Source of the DNA: Myxococcus xanthus
GTDB lineage: Bacteria; Myxococcota; Myxococcia; Myxococcales; Myxococcaceae
Direction: 5' to 3'
Length of the DNA stretch: 64,000 nucleotides
Assembly (NCBI RefSeq): GCF_900106535.1
Contig: NZ_FNOH01000011.1
Span: 231,269-295,268 of the forward strand
This document shows, piece by piece, positions 13,260-21,812 of the stretch (positions are counted from its first letter, which is position 1; each line of letters opens with the position of its first letter). A model generated the notes under the pieces. It had not been told where the DNA came from. It saw nothing but the letters and a program-made list of their open reading frames with translations, and ran no database searches. Made by a program: the position numbers and the translations under genes.

Positions 13260-15344
13260 ATGTCGCCCCCCCGCACACTCGCGCCTCTTCTCGTCCTGCT
13301 CCTATTGACCGCCTGCGGGGACGACCCCACGCCCACGCCCGCGGACAGTGGCGTCGTCGTCGACGCCGGAAACAATCCCGACGCTGGGACGGACTCCGAT
13401 GCAGGCACCGATTCCGATGCGGGGGCGGACGCCGGACAGGATGCGCCGCCTGGCATCACCACCGAGGCCCTGCCGGAAGGCACCGTGGGCCGGGCGTACA
13501 CGACGACGCTGGCCGCCGCGGGTGGCACCGCGCCCCTGACCTGGCGCATCACGGCGGGGACGGCGCCGGCGGGCCTCACACTGTCCGCCACGGGCACGCT
13601 CAGCGGCACGCCCGCCCAGGTGGCCCGCGGCACCTTCACCGTCACGGTGGAGGATGCGAATGGCCAGACGGGCACCCGGGAGCTGACGCTCTCCGTGAGC
13701 GCGCCGGGCGCCCCCGTGTTCACCGCGGGCCAGTGGAACCTCACCTACTTCGGCTCGGATTCGCGCGGCCCGTCGAACTCCTCGTCGGATGGCGGCGCGT
13801 CCGATGACCTGCAGATTGCCGGTGCGCGCGACATCATGCTCGCGGCGGGCGCCAACCTGTGGGCCATGGTGGAGATGGTGGATACCGCCGACTTCGACCT
13901 GCTCAAGGCCCAGCTCCCCGGCTTCGACGGCTTCCTCTCCAACGACGCGGCCTTCGTCTCTGGCGGAACGTCCCCCTACGGCACGAGCAGCCAGAAGCTG
14001 GGCGTGCTGTACGACAGCTCCCTCACCTTCCAGAGCGCGACCCTGGTCCGGATTGGCAACATCTCCGACTTCGCGGACCGCCCGCCGCTCCGCGTGGACT
14101 TCACCACCGAAATCAACGGGGCGGAGACGCCGCTCACCGTCATCGTCGTCCACATGCGCGCCAACAGCGCCGACCCGACGGCGCCGCGCGAAGCCCGGGA
14201 GCGCGCGTCCGCGGCGCTCAAGGCGTACCTCGACGAGCAGTTGCCCACGCAGCACGTCTTCGTGATTGGCGACTGGAATGACGACGTGGACGAGTCCATC
14301 TCGCTCGACCCCACCTCCGGCGCGCCGCTGGCCACGCCCTACCAGAACTTCGTCTCCGACTCGGCTCACTTCACCTTCATCACCCGAGAGCTGTCGCTGG
14401 CGGGGGATGACACCTCCATTGGCTTCGAGAACGTCGTCGACCACACCCTGGCCACCAACGAGGCGGCGGACCGCTACGTCGCGGAATCGGCCCGCGTGCT
14501 CTACGTGGACGAGTGGTTCCCCGACTTCCTCAACGTGGTCAGCGACCACCGCCCCGTCGTCAGCAGCTACGCCTTCAGCGCGGCAACCGGCCCCCTCCTC
14601 CGCCTGAAGTCGCCCCACGGCGGGACGTACCAGGGCGGGAGCACGCTGCCCATCACCTGGACGTCCTGGGGCGTGGGCGAGGTCCGCGTCGAGGTCTCCA
14701 CCAATGGTGGAACGGATTGGAGCGTCCTGGCCGCGTCCGTCCCGGCGGCCCTGGGGCGCTTCGCCTGGAGCGTTCCGGACGAGGCGGCCTCGAACGTGTG
14801 GGTGCGCGTGGTGGATGTCTACGAACCGGCGCACGCGGACATGAGTGACGCTGCGGTGACCATCGCCAGTGGCGCCGCGCGCGTGTTCATCAACGAGGTG
14901 TTGGCCAATGAAGGCACCCAGGCCTCCGCGCACGAGTTCGTGGAGCTGGTCAACGCCAGTCCCTTCCCCGTGGACATCTCCGGCTGGACGCTGTGGGACG
15001 CCACCAACGGTTCCGCGCGGCATGTCTTCGCGCAGGGGACGCAGCTGGGTGGTGGCAAGGCCGTGGTCGTCTTCGGTGGCGCCGCGGCGGTGCCTGCGGG
15101 ACAGGCGAATGCGCTGGCCGCGTCCAGTGGTCTGCTGGGCCTGGGGAACGGCAGTGACTCCGTGCGCGTCCGGCGGCAGGACTCCACCCTGGTGGACCAG
15201 TACGACTACACGTCCACCGTGCCCGGGGTTTCCGCCAACCGCTCGCCGGACGCCACGCCGGATGCGAGCTTCGTCGCGCATGACACGCTGACGCCGGGGG
15301 TCGCCAGCTCTCCAGGGCTGCGCGCGGACGGCGCGGCGTTCTGA
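13260..15344 (+). CDS. Multidomain lipoprotein: Ig-like, endonuclease/exonuclease/phosphatase-like and lamin-tail domains
   Basis: 694 residues. A lipobox (LLLLTAC) is followed by an acidic low-complexity linker with DAGTDSDAG repeats (about 25-60), as in many myxobacterial surface lipoproteins. A putative Ig domain follows (about 65-150, ending TVTVEDANGQTGTRELTLSV), then an endonuclease/exonuclease/phosphatase-like domain (about 155-440) with IVVHMRANS, FVIGDWNDDVDE and a final SDHRPVVSSY. Next come a beta-sandwich (about 445-535) and a lamin-tail domain (about 540-640; FINEVLANE, EFVELVNAS, ISGWTLWD). The NHxK/GDxN/SDHxP pattern predicts a secreted nuclease or phosphodiesterase anchored to the outer membrane. 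The start at 13260 has TGGAG upstream. Confidence 0.8.
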   Translation: MSPPRTLAPLLVLLLLTACGDDPTPTPADSGVVVDAGNNPDAGTDSDAGTDSDAGADAGQDAPPGITTEALPEGTVGRAYTTTLAAAGGTAPLTWRITAGTAPAGLTLSATGTLSGTPAQVARGTFTVTVEDANGQTGTRELTLSVSAPGAPVFTAGQWNLTYFGSDSRGPSNSSSDGGASDDLQIAGARDIMLAAGANLWAMVEMVDTADFDLLKAQLPGFDGFLSNDAAFVSGGTSPYGTSSQKLGVLYDSSLTFQSATLVRIGNISDFADRPPLRVDFTTEINGAETPLTVIVVHMRANSADPTAPREARERASAALKAYLDEQLPTQHVFVIGDWNDDVDESISLDPTSGAPLATPYQNFVSDSAHFTFITRELSLAGDDTSIGFENVVDHTLATNEAADRYVAESARVLYVDEWFPDFLNVVSDHRPVVSSYAFSAATGPLLRLKSPHGGTYQGGSTLPITWTSWGVGEVRVEVSTNGGTDWSVLAASVPAALGRFAWSVPDEAASNVWVRVVDVYEPAHADMSDAAVTIASGAARVFINEVLANEGTQASAHEFVELVNASPFPVDISGWTLWDATNGSARHVFAQGTQLGGGKAVVVFGGAAAVPAGQANALAASSGLLGLGNGSDSVRVRRQDSTLVDQYDYTSTVPGVSANRSPDATPDASFVAHDTLTPGVASSPGLRADGAAF

Positions 15345-15366
15345 CGAGACACGTGTGACACGGCCC

Positions 15367-15966
15367 TCAAGGAACGAAGAGCAGCCGTGACGCCTGCTGC
15401 ACCCAGGCGCGCCGCGTGTCGAGCGTGCCGAAGTCGAGCAGGATGAACTGGTCGAACAGCCGGGGCATCATCGACAGCAGGCTCAGGGAGGCCCACACCT
15501 GGGTGAGCGCCATCCGCAGCCGGTTCTCCGGCAGGTGCGGCGCCCCCGGTGCCAGCCGCCCGGCCAGTTCGGCGAGGAACGCATTGAAGCGCTGGATGGC
15601 GGAACTGTCGTAGCGCTGATGGGCCAGCGCGTCGTGGAAGTGCGCGTGCGCGATGTACGGGTAGCGCAGCGAGTTGCTCATCAAATCCTCGAGCAGCGTC
15701 TCGAACGCCTCGCGAATGCCCAGGCCCTCCAACCGGAGCCGATCGAAGTCCTCCAGGACGTTCCCGAAGGCCTGGTCCAGCGTCTGCTCCAGCGCCAGGG
15801 CGACCAGCTTCTCCTTGCTCCGGAAGTAGTAGCTGATGGCCGCGCTGTTCACCTGCGCCTCGCGGGCAATCTCCCGGATGCCCGTCGCATCCAGTCCGTC
15901 CCGGCCGATGCACACGATGGTCGCCCGGAGAATGCGCTCCCGGGCCTCCTGCTCCTTGGTCCCCAT
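15367..15966 (-). CDS. TetR-family transcriptional regulator
   Basis: A 199-residue regulator. The helix-turn-helix lies at about residues 8-52 (RERILRATIVCIGRDGLDAT, IREIAREAQVNSAAISYYFRS, KEKLVALALEQ). The YYFRSKEKL ending is the classic TetR recognition-helix context, and the C-terminal domain resembles CerR/DUF1956-like ones. The ATG at 15966 follows GCAGGG. It is divergent from the hydrolase-barrel-propeller operon starting at 16074, with a palindromic operator candidate between them, so it is probably the local repressor. Confidence 0.9.
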   Translation of the reverse strand: MGTKEQEARERILRATIVCIGRDGLDATGIREIAREAQVNSAAISYYFRSKEKLVALALEQTLDQAFGNVLEDFDRLRLEGLGIREAFETLLEDLMSNSLRYPYIAHAHFHDALAHQRYDSSAIQRFNAFLAELAGRLAPGAPHLPENRLRMALTQVWASLSLLSMMPRLFDQFILLDFGTLDTRRAWVQQASRLLFVP

Positions 15967-16006
15967 CCCTGCAAACCCCTGAAACGACGTGACTCCGCGC
16001 CGACGC

Positions 16007-16071
16007 TTGACAGGCGCGGGCAGCCTTAAATCTACTGATTCAATCAACCGATTAATCCAGGAGATTGAATC
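16007..16071 (+). promoter_or_regulatory. Promoter and probable TetR operator upstream of the hydrolase operon
   Basis: A consensus -35 TTGACA (16007-16012) is followed after 18 bases by TCTACT (16031-16036). The inverted repeat GATTCAATC (16037-16045) / GATTGAATC (16063-16071) starts directly after it, with a further self-complementary GATTAATC (16050-16057) in the middle. The second arm overlaps the space between the AGGAG ribosome site and the ATG at 16074, so bound repressor would block initiation. Confidence 0.65.
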
Positions 16072-16073
16072 CC

Positions 16074-17435
16074 ATGGTCAAGCCCGAAGGCGAACCTACC
16101 GCAGGAAGACCCTCTCGACGAGGCGTGCTGATGGGAGCGGGGCTGTTTGCGGGCGGCGCGGCGGCGGCGCTGGGGCTGCGGAGCGCGCTGGCACCGGTGT
16201 CCAAGGACGTGCAGGGCATCAACCCCCGAAGCGACGCCTGGTACGACATCCGCCTCACGGGGGACGGGCTGATGGACAACCAGGTGCTCTGGTTCCTCAG
16301 CCATGCAACCCACGGCCAGAGCGACGTGGGGGACGTGCTGGAGACGGCCAGCCGCATCCAGCCCGGGGACGAGCGCAGTTGGTTCGAGGCGTGGACCCAG
16401 ACGGCGCGGCGGGTCCACGGCCACGCCCAGAACGCCGAGTCCAAGGGTCACCGGCTGAGCGCCGGCCAGGCCTACGCGCGCGCGGCGAACTACTACCGCG
16501 CGGCGACGATGCACTACACGGACCTGGAGGACCCGCGGACGCTCGAGGTGACGCGGCAGGCGGCCACCACGTTCGAGAAGTCGAACGGGCTGCTCGGCTA
16601 CGACGTGCAGCCGCTGGCCATCCCTTACGAGGGCACCACGCTGGCGGCGTACTTCGTGCGCTCGCCGCACGCGAAGCCCAGCGCGCCCGTCATCCTCCTC
16701 CACCAGGGGCTGCATGCCTGGCCGGAGGAGACGAAGTGGGTCTGGGAAGGCGCGGCCCGGCGCGGCTACCACGTGCTCATGTTCCACGGCCCGGGCCAGG
16801 GCCGCTCGCTGCGGGAACACCGGCTGAGCTTCCGGCCGGATTGGGAGAAGGCCGTCAGCCCCGTGGTGGACGCGGCCGAGCGCATCAGCGGGGTGGACCC
16901 TCGCCGCATTCTCCTCATGGGCCTGTCGTTCGGCGGCGCACTGGCGCCTCGGGCGGCGGCGTTCGAACCTCGCATCGCCCTGTGCATCGCCAACCCCGGC
17001 GTCCTCAGTTGGTGGGAGTCCACCAGCTCGCACTTCAACCGCTTCCTCCCGGGCTCGCTGGCACTGCTGAAGTCACACCCGGAGCAGTTCGACCAGGCCA
17101 TTACCGCGCTCGCGGACCGGTGGCCCACCGCCCAGTACTGGCTGCGTGACGTGTACTGGAAGCATGGCGCCCGGTCGCCGTCGGAGCTCTTCCGCAAGCT
17201 GGAGGAGTTCACCAACGAGGCCATCGTCGACCGCATCCGCTGCCCGGTGCTCATCATGGAGGGCGAGGCGGAGGATGCCTCGCCGGGCCAATCCCAGAAG
17301 CTCTACGACGCGCTCCGGGGCCCCAAGCACCTGATGATGTTCACCCACGAAGAGGCCGCGCCCCTGCACTGCCAGGCGGCGTCCACTGCGCTGGCCGAAG
17401 CGCGCCTGTTCGACTGGCTCGACGAAAACGTCTGA
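16074..17435 (+). CDS. Exported alpha/beta hydrolase (FrsA / DUF1100-like esterase)
   Basis: A 453-residue hydrolase. A twin-arginine-like signal (SRRGVLMGAGLFAGGAAAALG, about residues 14-35) is followed by a helical cap region and an alpha/beta-hydrolase core with an oxyanion motif VILLHQG, the nucleophile elbow GLSFGG (Ser285), an acidic residue in CPVLIMEGEAED, and a histidine near HEEAAPLHCQ. The layout of long N-terminal helices followed by the fold is that of FrsA or 2,6-dihydroxy-pseudooxynicotine hydrolase relatives. The substrate is probably an ester or C-C bond of a small organic molecule. First gene of a four-gene plus-strand operon controlled by the divergent TetR. An in-frame TTG at 16065 is too close to the AGGAG site to be used. 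Confidence 0.85.
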   Translation: MVKPEGEPTAGRPSRRGVLMGAGLFAGGAAAALGLRSALAPVSKDVQGINPRSDAWYDIRLTGDGLMDNQVLWFLSHATHGQSDVGDVLETASRIQPGDERSWFEAWTQTARRVHGHAQNAESKGHRLSAGQAYARAANYYRAATMHYTDLEDPRTLEVTRQAATTFEKSNGLLGYDVQPLAIPYEGTTLAAYFVRSPHAKPSAPVILLHQGLHAWPEETKWVWEGAARRGYHVLMFHGPGQGRSLREHRLSFRPDWEKAVSPVVDAAERISGVDPRRILLMGLSFGGALAPRAAAFEPRIALCIANPGVLSWWESTSSHFNRFLPGSLALLKSHPEQFDQAITALADRWPTAQYWLRDVYWKHGARSPSELFRKLEEFTNEAIVDRIRCPVLIMEGEAEDASPGQSQKLYDALRGPKHLMMFTHEEAAPLHCQAASTALAEARLFDWLDENV

Positions 17436-17444
17436 GGCCCCGCC

Positions 17445-18506
17445 ATGACACCGCTCCTCACGGCCGTCCTCGGCGTCCTGCTCGTGGCCACTCCCGAGGA
17501 AGCACCGGAGGGGCGCTTCAGCGTCGTCCCCTTCGTGCTGCCCGCCTACCAGCCGGAGACGAGCTTCCTCCTGGGCGGCGCGGCATCGCTCATCTATCAG
17601 CCCCCGGCGTCGCGAGGCGGCAGGGAGTCCCAGGTGATGCTGGCCGCCGCCGCGAGCACCCGTGGCCAGTTCACCCTCCTCCTCCAGCCGGACGTGAATC
17701 TGCTCGACGACCGGCTGAACCTCACGGCCACCGCCAGCGCGGCGCGCTTCCCGGACCGCTTCTTCGGCATGGGCGCACGCACGCGGGCGGAGGACGAGGA
17801 GGACTTCACCCCCATCTTCTTCGAGCTTGAATTGAGTCCGAAGTGGCGCATCGCCCCGCGCCTCTATGTCGGCCCTACCGTGCGCTATCAGCACGCGCGC
17901 TTCACCTATGTCGCGGAGGACGGGGCGGTGCGGCGCATGACGGGCGCCGAGGGCGGTTCGACGGTTCAATTCGGGCTCACCGCCCTTTATGACTCACGGG
18001 ACAACACGCTCAATCCGGTGACAGGCCTGGTGGCGCGGCTCAACCTGCGCCGGGCCCGGGACGCGTGGAGCTCCGACTACGTCTTCGATGTGCTGCGACT
18101 GGATGTCCGGCGCTACCTCACACTTCCGTGGGGACAGCGACACGTTCTCGCGATGCAGGGACTCGTCGACCTGCGCGACGGTGAACCGCCCTTCTATGAC
18201 ACGGGGAGGTTGGGCGGGATGGAGTTGAGCCGAGGCTACCTGGAGGGGCGCTTCCGCGAGCGCCAGCACCTGGGCGCGCAGGTTGAGTACCGCGCGCCCC
18301 TCTTCTGGCGACTGGGCCCCGTGGCCTTCGTCTCCGCGGCGACGGTGGCACGCAGCCCACGCGACTTCGACATGCGTGACATCAAACCGGCGGCTGGCGC
18401 AGGGCTGCGCTTCGCCCCCATGACAGACGTTCCCGTCAATCTCCGGCTCGATATCGCCTACGGAAGTGAACCCAGCTTCTATTTGAACGTGGGCGAGGCC
18501 TTCTAG
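17445..18506 (+). CDS. Outer-membrane beta-barrel of the BamA/TamA (surface antigen D15) type
   Basis: A 353-residue protein with a short signal region at the N-terminus, then alternating amphipathic strands typical of the D15/BamA barrel. It contains YDSRDNTLNPVTG, the family's strand and turn signature, and GYLEGRFRERQHLGAQVEYRAP, which resembles the L6 region. No POTRA domains are visible, so this is the barrel only. It starts nine bases after the hydrolase stop and belongs to the same operon. It probably forms a pore for the substrate or product, not a general assembly factor. Confidence 0.83.
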   Translation: MTPLLTAVLGVLLVATPEEAPEGRFSVVPFVLPAYQPETSFLLGGAASLIYQPPASRGGRESQVMLAAAASTRGQFTLLLQPDVNLLDDRLNLTATASAARFPDRFFGMGARTRAEDEEDFTPIFFELELSPKWRIAPRLYVGPTVRYQHARFTYVAEDGAVRRMTGAEGGSTVQFGLTALYDSRDNTLNPVTGLVARLNLRRARDAWSSDYVFDVLRLDVRRYLTLPWGQRHVLAMQGLVDLRDGEPPFYDTGRLGGMELSRGYLEGRFRERQHLGAQVEYRAPLFWRLGPVAFVSAATVARSPRDFDMRDIKPAAGAGLRFAPMTDVPVNLRLDIAYGSEPSFYLNVGEAF

Positions 18507-18520
18507 GTTAGAAGCCCGCC

Positions 18521-19414
18521 ATGCGCGCGCCCCTGTTGTCCCTTCTTGCCCTGCTCACCCTCGTGGGCTGCTCTGACACCCCCTCCGACGGTCCGGGGGT
18601 GGATGCGCCCGTGGACCGGGGCCCCAAGGCCATCCCATTGGACGGCGACCCCAACGGGATGTTCTGGGACGCCGAGAACGAAACGCTCTACATCGCCGAC
18701 GACCAGAACCACCGCATCCTCAAGTACCGGGACGGTGAAGGCGTGTCCCTGGCCGTCGCGCTGCCGGACGCGCCGCCCAACAGCACCAACCTGGGTGAGG
18801 TGGTGCGGATGCCGGACGGCACGCTTGTGACGGTGCGCTTCGGCTTCGGGACGGCGGGCGCGGTGCTCTTCGCGCGGCCGGACGGCACCACCGGCAAGGT
18901 GCCGGGACTGCCCACCAACCGCCGCCGCATCGGCCTGACGGTGACGGAGGACGGGCGGCTCTACAACTCCTACTTCGTCCGCAACAGCAACGTGAATGTG
19001 GGCTCCATCGCCCTGCTCAACCTGGACGGCACGGAGCAGGAGGTGGTGGGTGCGCTGGAGAAGCCCGTGGGCGTGCTGGCCGTGGGTGACTCGCTCTACA
19101 TCGCGGACCAGATTGCCGGGAAGGTGTACCGCTCGCCGCTGGCGCGTCCCGCGGAGCTGACCACCATCGCCACCCTCACCGAGCCGGACCTGCTGTCGCT
19201 CGGGCCGGGCGGCGCGCTGCTCACGGGCACCCGTCAGGGCACCGTGGTCAGCATCAATCCCAGCACCGGCGCGCAGCGAGTCATCGCCAGCGGCTTCCAG
19301 AACGTGCGCGGCATCGCCTACGACGCCGTCAACCGCCGCCTCTTCCTCGCCGACCACGACGGGGACGAGTCCAACGGCACCACGCACTTCCTCCAGATTG
19401 TCCCGGTGGACTGA
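18521..19414 (+). CDS. NHL-type beta-propeller lipoprotein
   Basis: 297 residues with a lipobox LTLVGC at about residues 12-17, then propeller blades: NGMFWDAENETLYIADD, HRILKYRDGEG, LTVTEDGRLYNSYFV, PVGVLAVGDSLYIADQ, IAYDAVNRRLFLADHDGDE. It resembles SMP-30/gluconolactonase-like and strictosidine-synthase-like propellers, which bind or hydrolyse small ligands in the periplasm. The third gene of the operon; it is followed with no gap by the next gene (TGA then ATG). Confidence 0.83.
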   Translation: MRAPLLSLLALLTLVGCSDTPSDGPGVDAPVDRGPKAIPLDGDPNGMFWDAENETLYIADDQNHRILKYRDGEGVSLAVALPDAPPNSTNLGEVVRMPDGTLVTVRFGFGTAGAVLFARPDGTTGKVPGLPTNRRRIGLTVTEDGRLYNSYFVRNSNVNVGSIALLNLDGTEQEVVGALEKPVGVLAVGDSLYIADQIAGKVYRSPLARPAELTTIATLTEPDLLSLGPGGALLTGTRQGTVVSINPSTGAQRVIASGFQNVRGIAYDAVNRRLFLADHDGDESNGTTHFLQIVPVD

Positions 19415-20593
19415 ATGCGCCGGGTCCTCATCGCAGTGGCCACGCTGGCGAGCACGCCCGCGCTGGCGGCCCCGGATTGGCTCCAGCCCGTCCTGGTGGG
19501 TGAAATCGACTGGCGTCAGCACGTCTCCGAGGTGGAGGGCTTCGACGGCGTCACGCTGGCCCGCCTCCGCGTGGGCGCCCGGGCCTACCCCGTGCCCTGG
19601 CTGATGGCTTCCGGCGTGGCGGAGTGGGCGCAGGAGAAGCCCGCGCTCATCGACGCCTTCGTGGCCGCCACCCTGGGCGAGTCGCTGCGCCTGTCCATGG
19701 GCATGTCGAAGACGCCGTTGTTCATCAGCGCGCGCGACGAGAGCCAGGAGGCCCGGGCCATTCCCGAGCTATCCCTGCTGGCGCAGACGTTCTGGCCGCG
19801 CCGCGATCTGGGCATCGAGGCCTGGTGGGCGCCCAAGACGCTGCCCGTGGAGGCCTGGGTGCGCGTGGGCAATGGCTCGCGCAGTCCGTTGGGCAATGAC
19901 AACAGCCTGCCCGCCCTGGACGCCCGCGTGGATGGACGCTGGGGCCGCGCCCGGGGCGACGTGGATGCCTTCTGGGGCTTCCGCGCTGGCGCGGGTGTCC
20001 ATGTGGAGAACGCCTACGACCGGGCCGGCATCGGTGGCATCGGCCCCCAGAACTTCGTCTTCTACCGGGCCCCCCCGGTATCGGGGCCTCGCTCGGTGGT
20101 GGAGGCGCACGCGCGGCTGGACGTTGGGCCCGTGAGGGTGCTGGCGGAAGGCGCCGCGGCCTGGGAGCGGCGCTCTCGCGATACCGATGGCAATCCCAAC
20201 ACCCCGCGCGAAGGACTGCCACGGATGGAGAGCCAGGGGGCCTCGCTGGAGGTGTCCTGGGTGGTGGTGGGACGCCCCCGGGGCGACGGCGCTCGCTGGC
20301 CCGTGGCGCCGAACGACCCCACCGGCATGGACGCCGTCAACGCCGGGCAGGTGCCCACGGGCGCCGTCGAGCTCGCCGCGCGAGTGGAGCGGCTGTGGCT
20401 GGGCCGGGGTGCCTCCGACATCCAGCCCGGCGGTACGACGGGCGGCGCCCTCGCGGTCCGCTGGTGGGTGACGTCCTTCTTCGGTCTCGGCGCCGCCGGG
20501 TACGCCCAGCGGTACGACACCGCGCCGCTGGAGGACCCGGGCCGGCGCAACTCCTGGCTCGCCCTGGCCCGAGCCACCGTGAGCGTGCCCTGA
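19415..20593 (+). CDS. Probable outer-membrane barrel protein (porin-like), hypothetical
   Basis: 392 residues. A signal peptide (RVLIAVATLASTPALAA, about 2-18) is followed by repeated amphipathic beta strands with aromatic girdles (GLEAW-like DLGIEAWWAPKTLPVEAWVRVGNG; DVDAFWGFRAGAGVHVENAY; GALAVRWWVTSFFGLGAAGY), ending in a strand-like RATVSVP. This is consistent with a phosphate-selective porin-like or alginate-type channel, but I do not recognise the family. It is directly adjacent to the propeller gene, the last member of the TetR-controlled operon. A CCTGGGC...GCCCAGG inverted repeat (20609-20634) lies just downstream and may terminate it. Confidence 0.7.
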   Translation: MRRVLIAVATLASTPALAAPDWLQPVLVGEIDWRQHVSEVEGFDGVTLARLRVGARAYPVPWLMASGVAEWAQEKPALIDAFVAATLGESLRLSMGMSKTPLFISARDESQEARAIPELSLLAQTFWPRRDLGIEAWWAPKTLPVEAWVRVGNGSRSPLGNDNSLPALDARVDGRWGRARGDVDAFWGFRAGAGVHVENAYDRAGIGGIGPQNFVFYRAPPVSGPRSVVEAHARLDVGPVRVLAEGAAAWERRSRDTDGNPNTPREGLPRMESQGASLEVSWVVVGRPRGDGARWPVAPNDPTGMDAVNAGQVPTGAVELAARVERLWLGRGASDIQPGGTTGGALAVRWWVTSFFGLGAAGYAQRYDTAPLEDPGRRNSWLALARATVSVP

Positions 20594-20672
20594 GCATTTC
20601 GACTTCGACCTGGGCCCAGGGGGGCGTGCCCAGGGCGTTCCGATGCACCTCCCTCCGCCCTCGGAGCACACC

Positions 20673-21806
20673 ATGGTCCGCACCGAACGCGTCGCTCGTC
20701 GTGTCTTCTCCAGGCTGAACCTGGCCCTGCTGCTCACAGGCGCCCTCGCGGGCTGCGGGGGCCCCATGGAGCCGGCCCCGTCCGCGCTCGAACCCGAAGG
20801 CGCGCAGGACGTCCAGGCCCAGGCGCTGACGTATCCCAGCGGCAGCAGCCAGACGGTGGTGTCCCGCCGTGTCGTCTTCAGAAACGGCTCGGGGGCCTAT
20901 CAAGCGGCGGCGGGGTTCGAGCACTTCCGCGCGGCGGGCGCTTTTGACATCGCGCTCCACAACATCCGCATCGCGGAGGTAGACGCGCCTGCCACGCGCG
21001 AGGCCCTGGTCCTCATGTCCGCGGGCCAGAAGATTTCGAGCAGCGGCCACTCCAGCGGCGTCACCGGACAGGCCTCCAACTGGGATGCGTCCTGTGACAG
21101 CGTCTCCTGTCCCAACGTGAGCCTGGACGGCCGTTCGCTGGCCATGAAGCTGCGCGCCCTGGGTTTGTTTCCCAGCGGGAAGACGTACCTGTCCGTCGTC
21201 AACGACGCCAACTTCGACCATCTGTTCGACAGCGACACGAAGCAGCGCATCGTGAATGGCTTCTCGAACTGGCTCCAGGCGCAGGTCCGTCCGGAGACTC
21301 GTGCCATCTACCTGGCGGGCAGCTCTCGCGGTGGATGCTTGATGATGCGCATGGCGCAAGCGCTCCGCGCGAACACGGCGCTCGACGGCATCGACATCTA
21401 CGTGTCGTCATTCGACGGCGTGTGCCGCAACAGCCAGGGTGAGCTGGGGACCTTCGACAGCAAGATCAACAACCCCGTGCGGCCCTGGGGTACCTTCTAT
21501 GGCGCGTGGGCCACGAACCTGACGGCCCAGTTCCCCCGCCGCGACAGGCTCCACATCTTCCACGTGGTGGGAGGCCAGGAGGTCGCTCCCGCCACGGGCA
21601 TCCGCGCCTTCTCCGGCTACGCGGGCAGCACCCCGCCTTCGACGGGCACGAACCTCGACTGGGGCTGGTACAAGCAGACCTGGGTGAAGTGGCAGCACAA
21701 GGAGATTGGCAATCCCTACACGGACCCCAGCGCGTCGGACCAGGCGCAGGCGGTGGCGGAGACGGTCGACGCGCACTTGACGTGGCTCGACGCGCGCCTG
21801 CCCTGA
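20673..21806 (+). CDS. Lipoprotein with a hydrolase-like G-S-S-R-G-G motif
   Basis: 377 residues. The ATG at 20673 (GGAG upstream) begins a lipoprotein signal with the lipobox LAGC (LLLTGALAGCGG). The middle contains IYLAGSSRGGCLMMRMAQAL, which looks like the nucleophile elbow of an alpha/beta hydrolase, with aspartates and histidines later (DRLHIFHVVGGQEVAPATG, VDAHLTWLDARL). Family not recognised; a secreted esterase or peptidase is an inference. It follows the TetR operon after 79 bases but has its own ribosome site. Confidence 0.65.
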   Translation: MVRTERVARRVFSRLNLALLLTGALAGCGGPMEPAPSALEPEGAQDVQAQALTYPSGSSQTVVSRRVVFRNGSGAYQAAAGFEHFRAAGAFDIALHNIRIAEVDAPATREALVLMSAGQKISSSGHSSGVTGQASNWDASCDSVSCPNVSLDGRSLAMKLRALGLFPSGKTYLSVVNDANFDHLFDSDTKQRIVNGFSNWLQAQVRPETRAIYLAGSSRGGCLMMRMAQALRANTALDGIDIYVSSFDGVCRNSQGELGTFDSKINNPVRPWGTFYGAWATNLTAQFPRRDRLHIFHVVGGQEVAPATGIRAFSGYAGSTPPSTGTNLDWGWYKQTWVKWQHKEIGNPYTDPSASDQAQAVAETVDAHLTWLDARLP

Positions 21807-21812
21807 CGCGGC

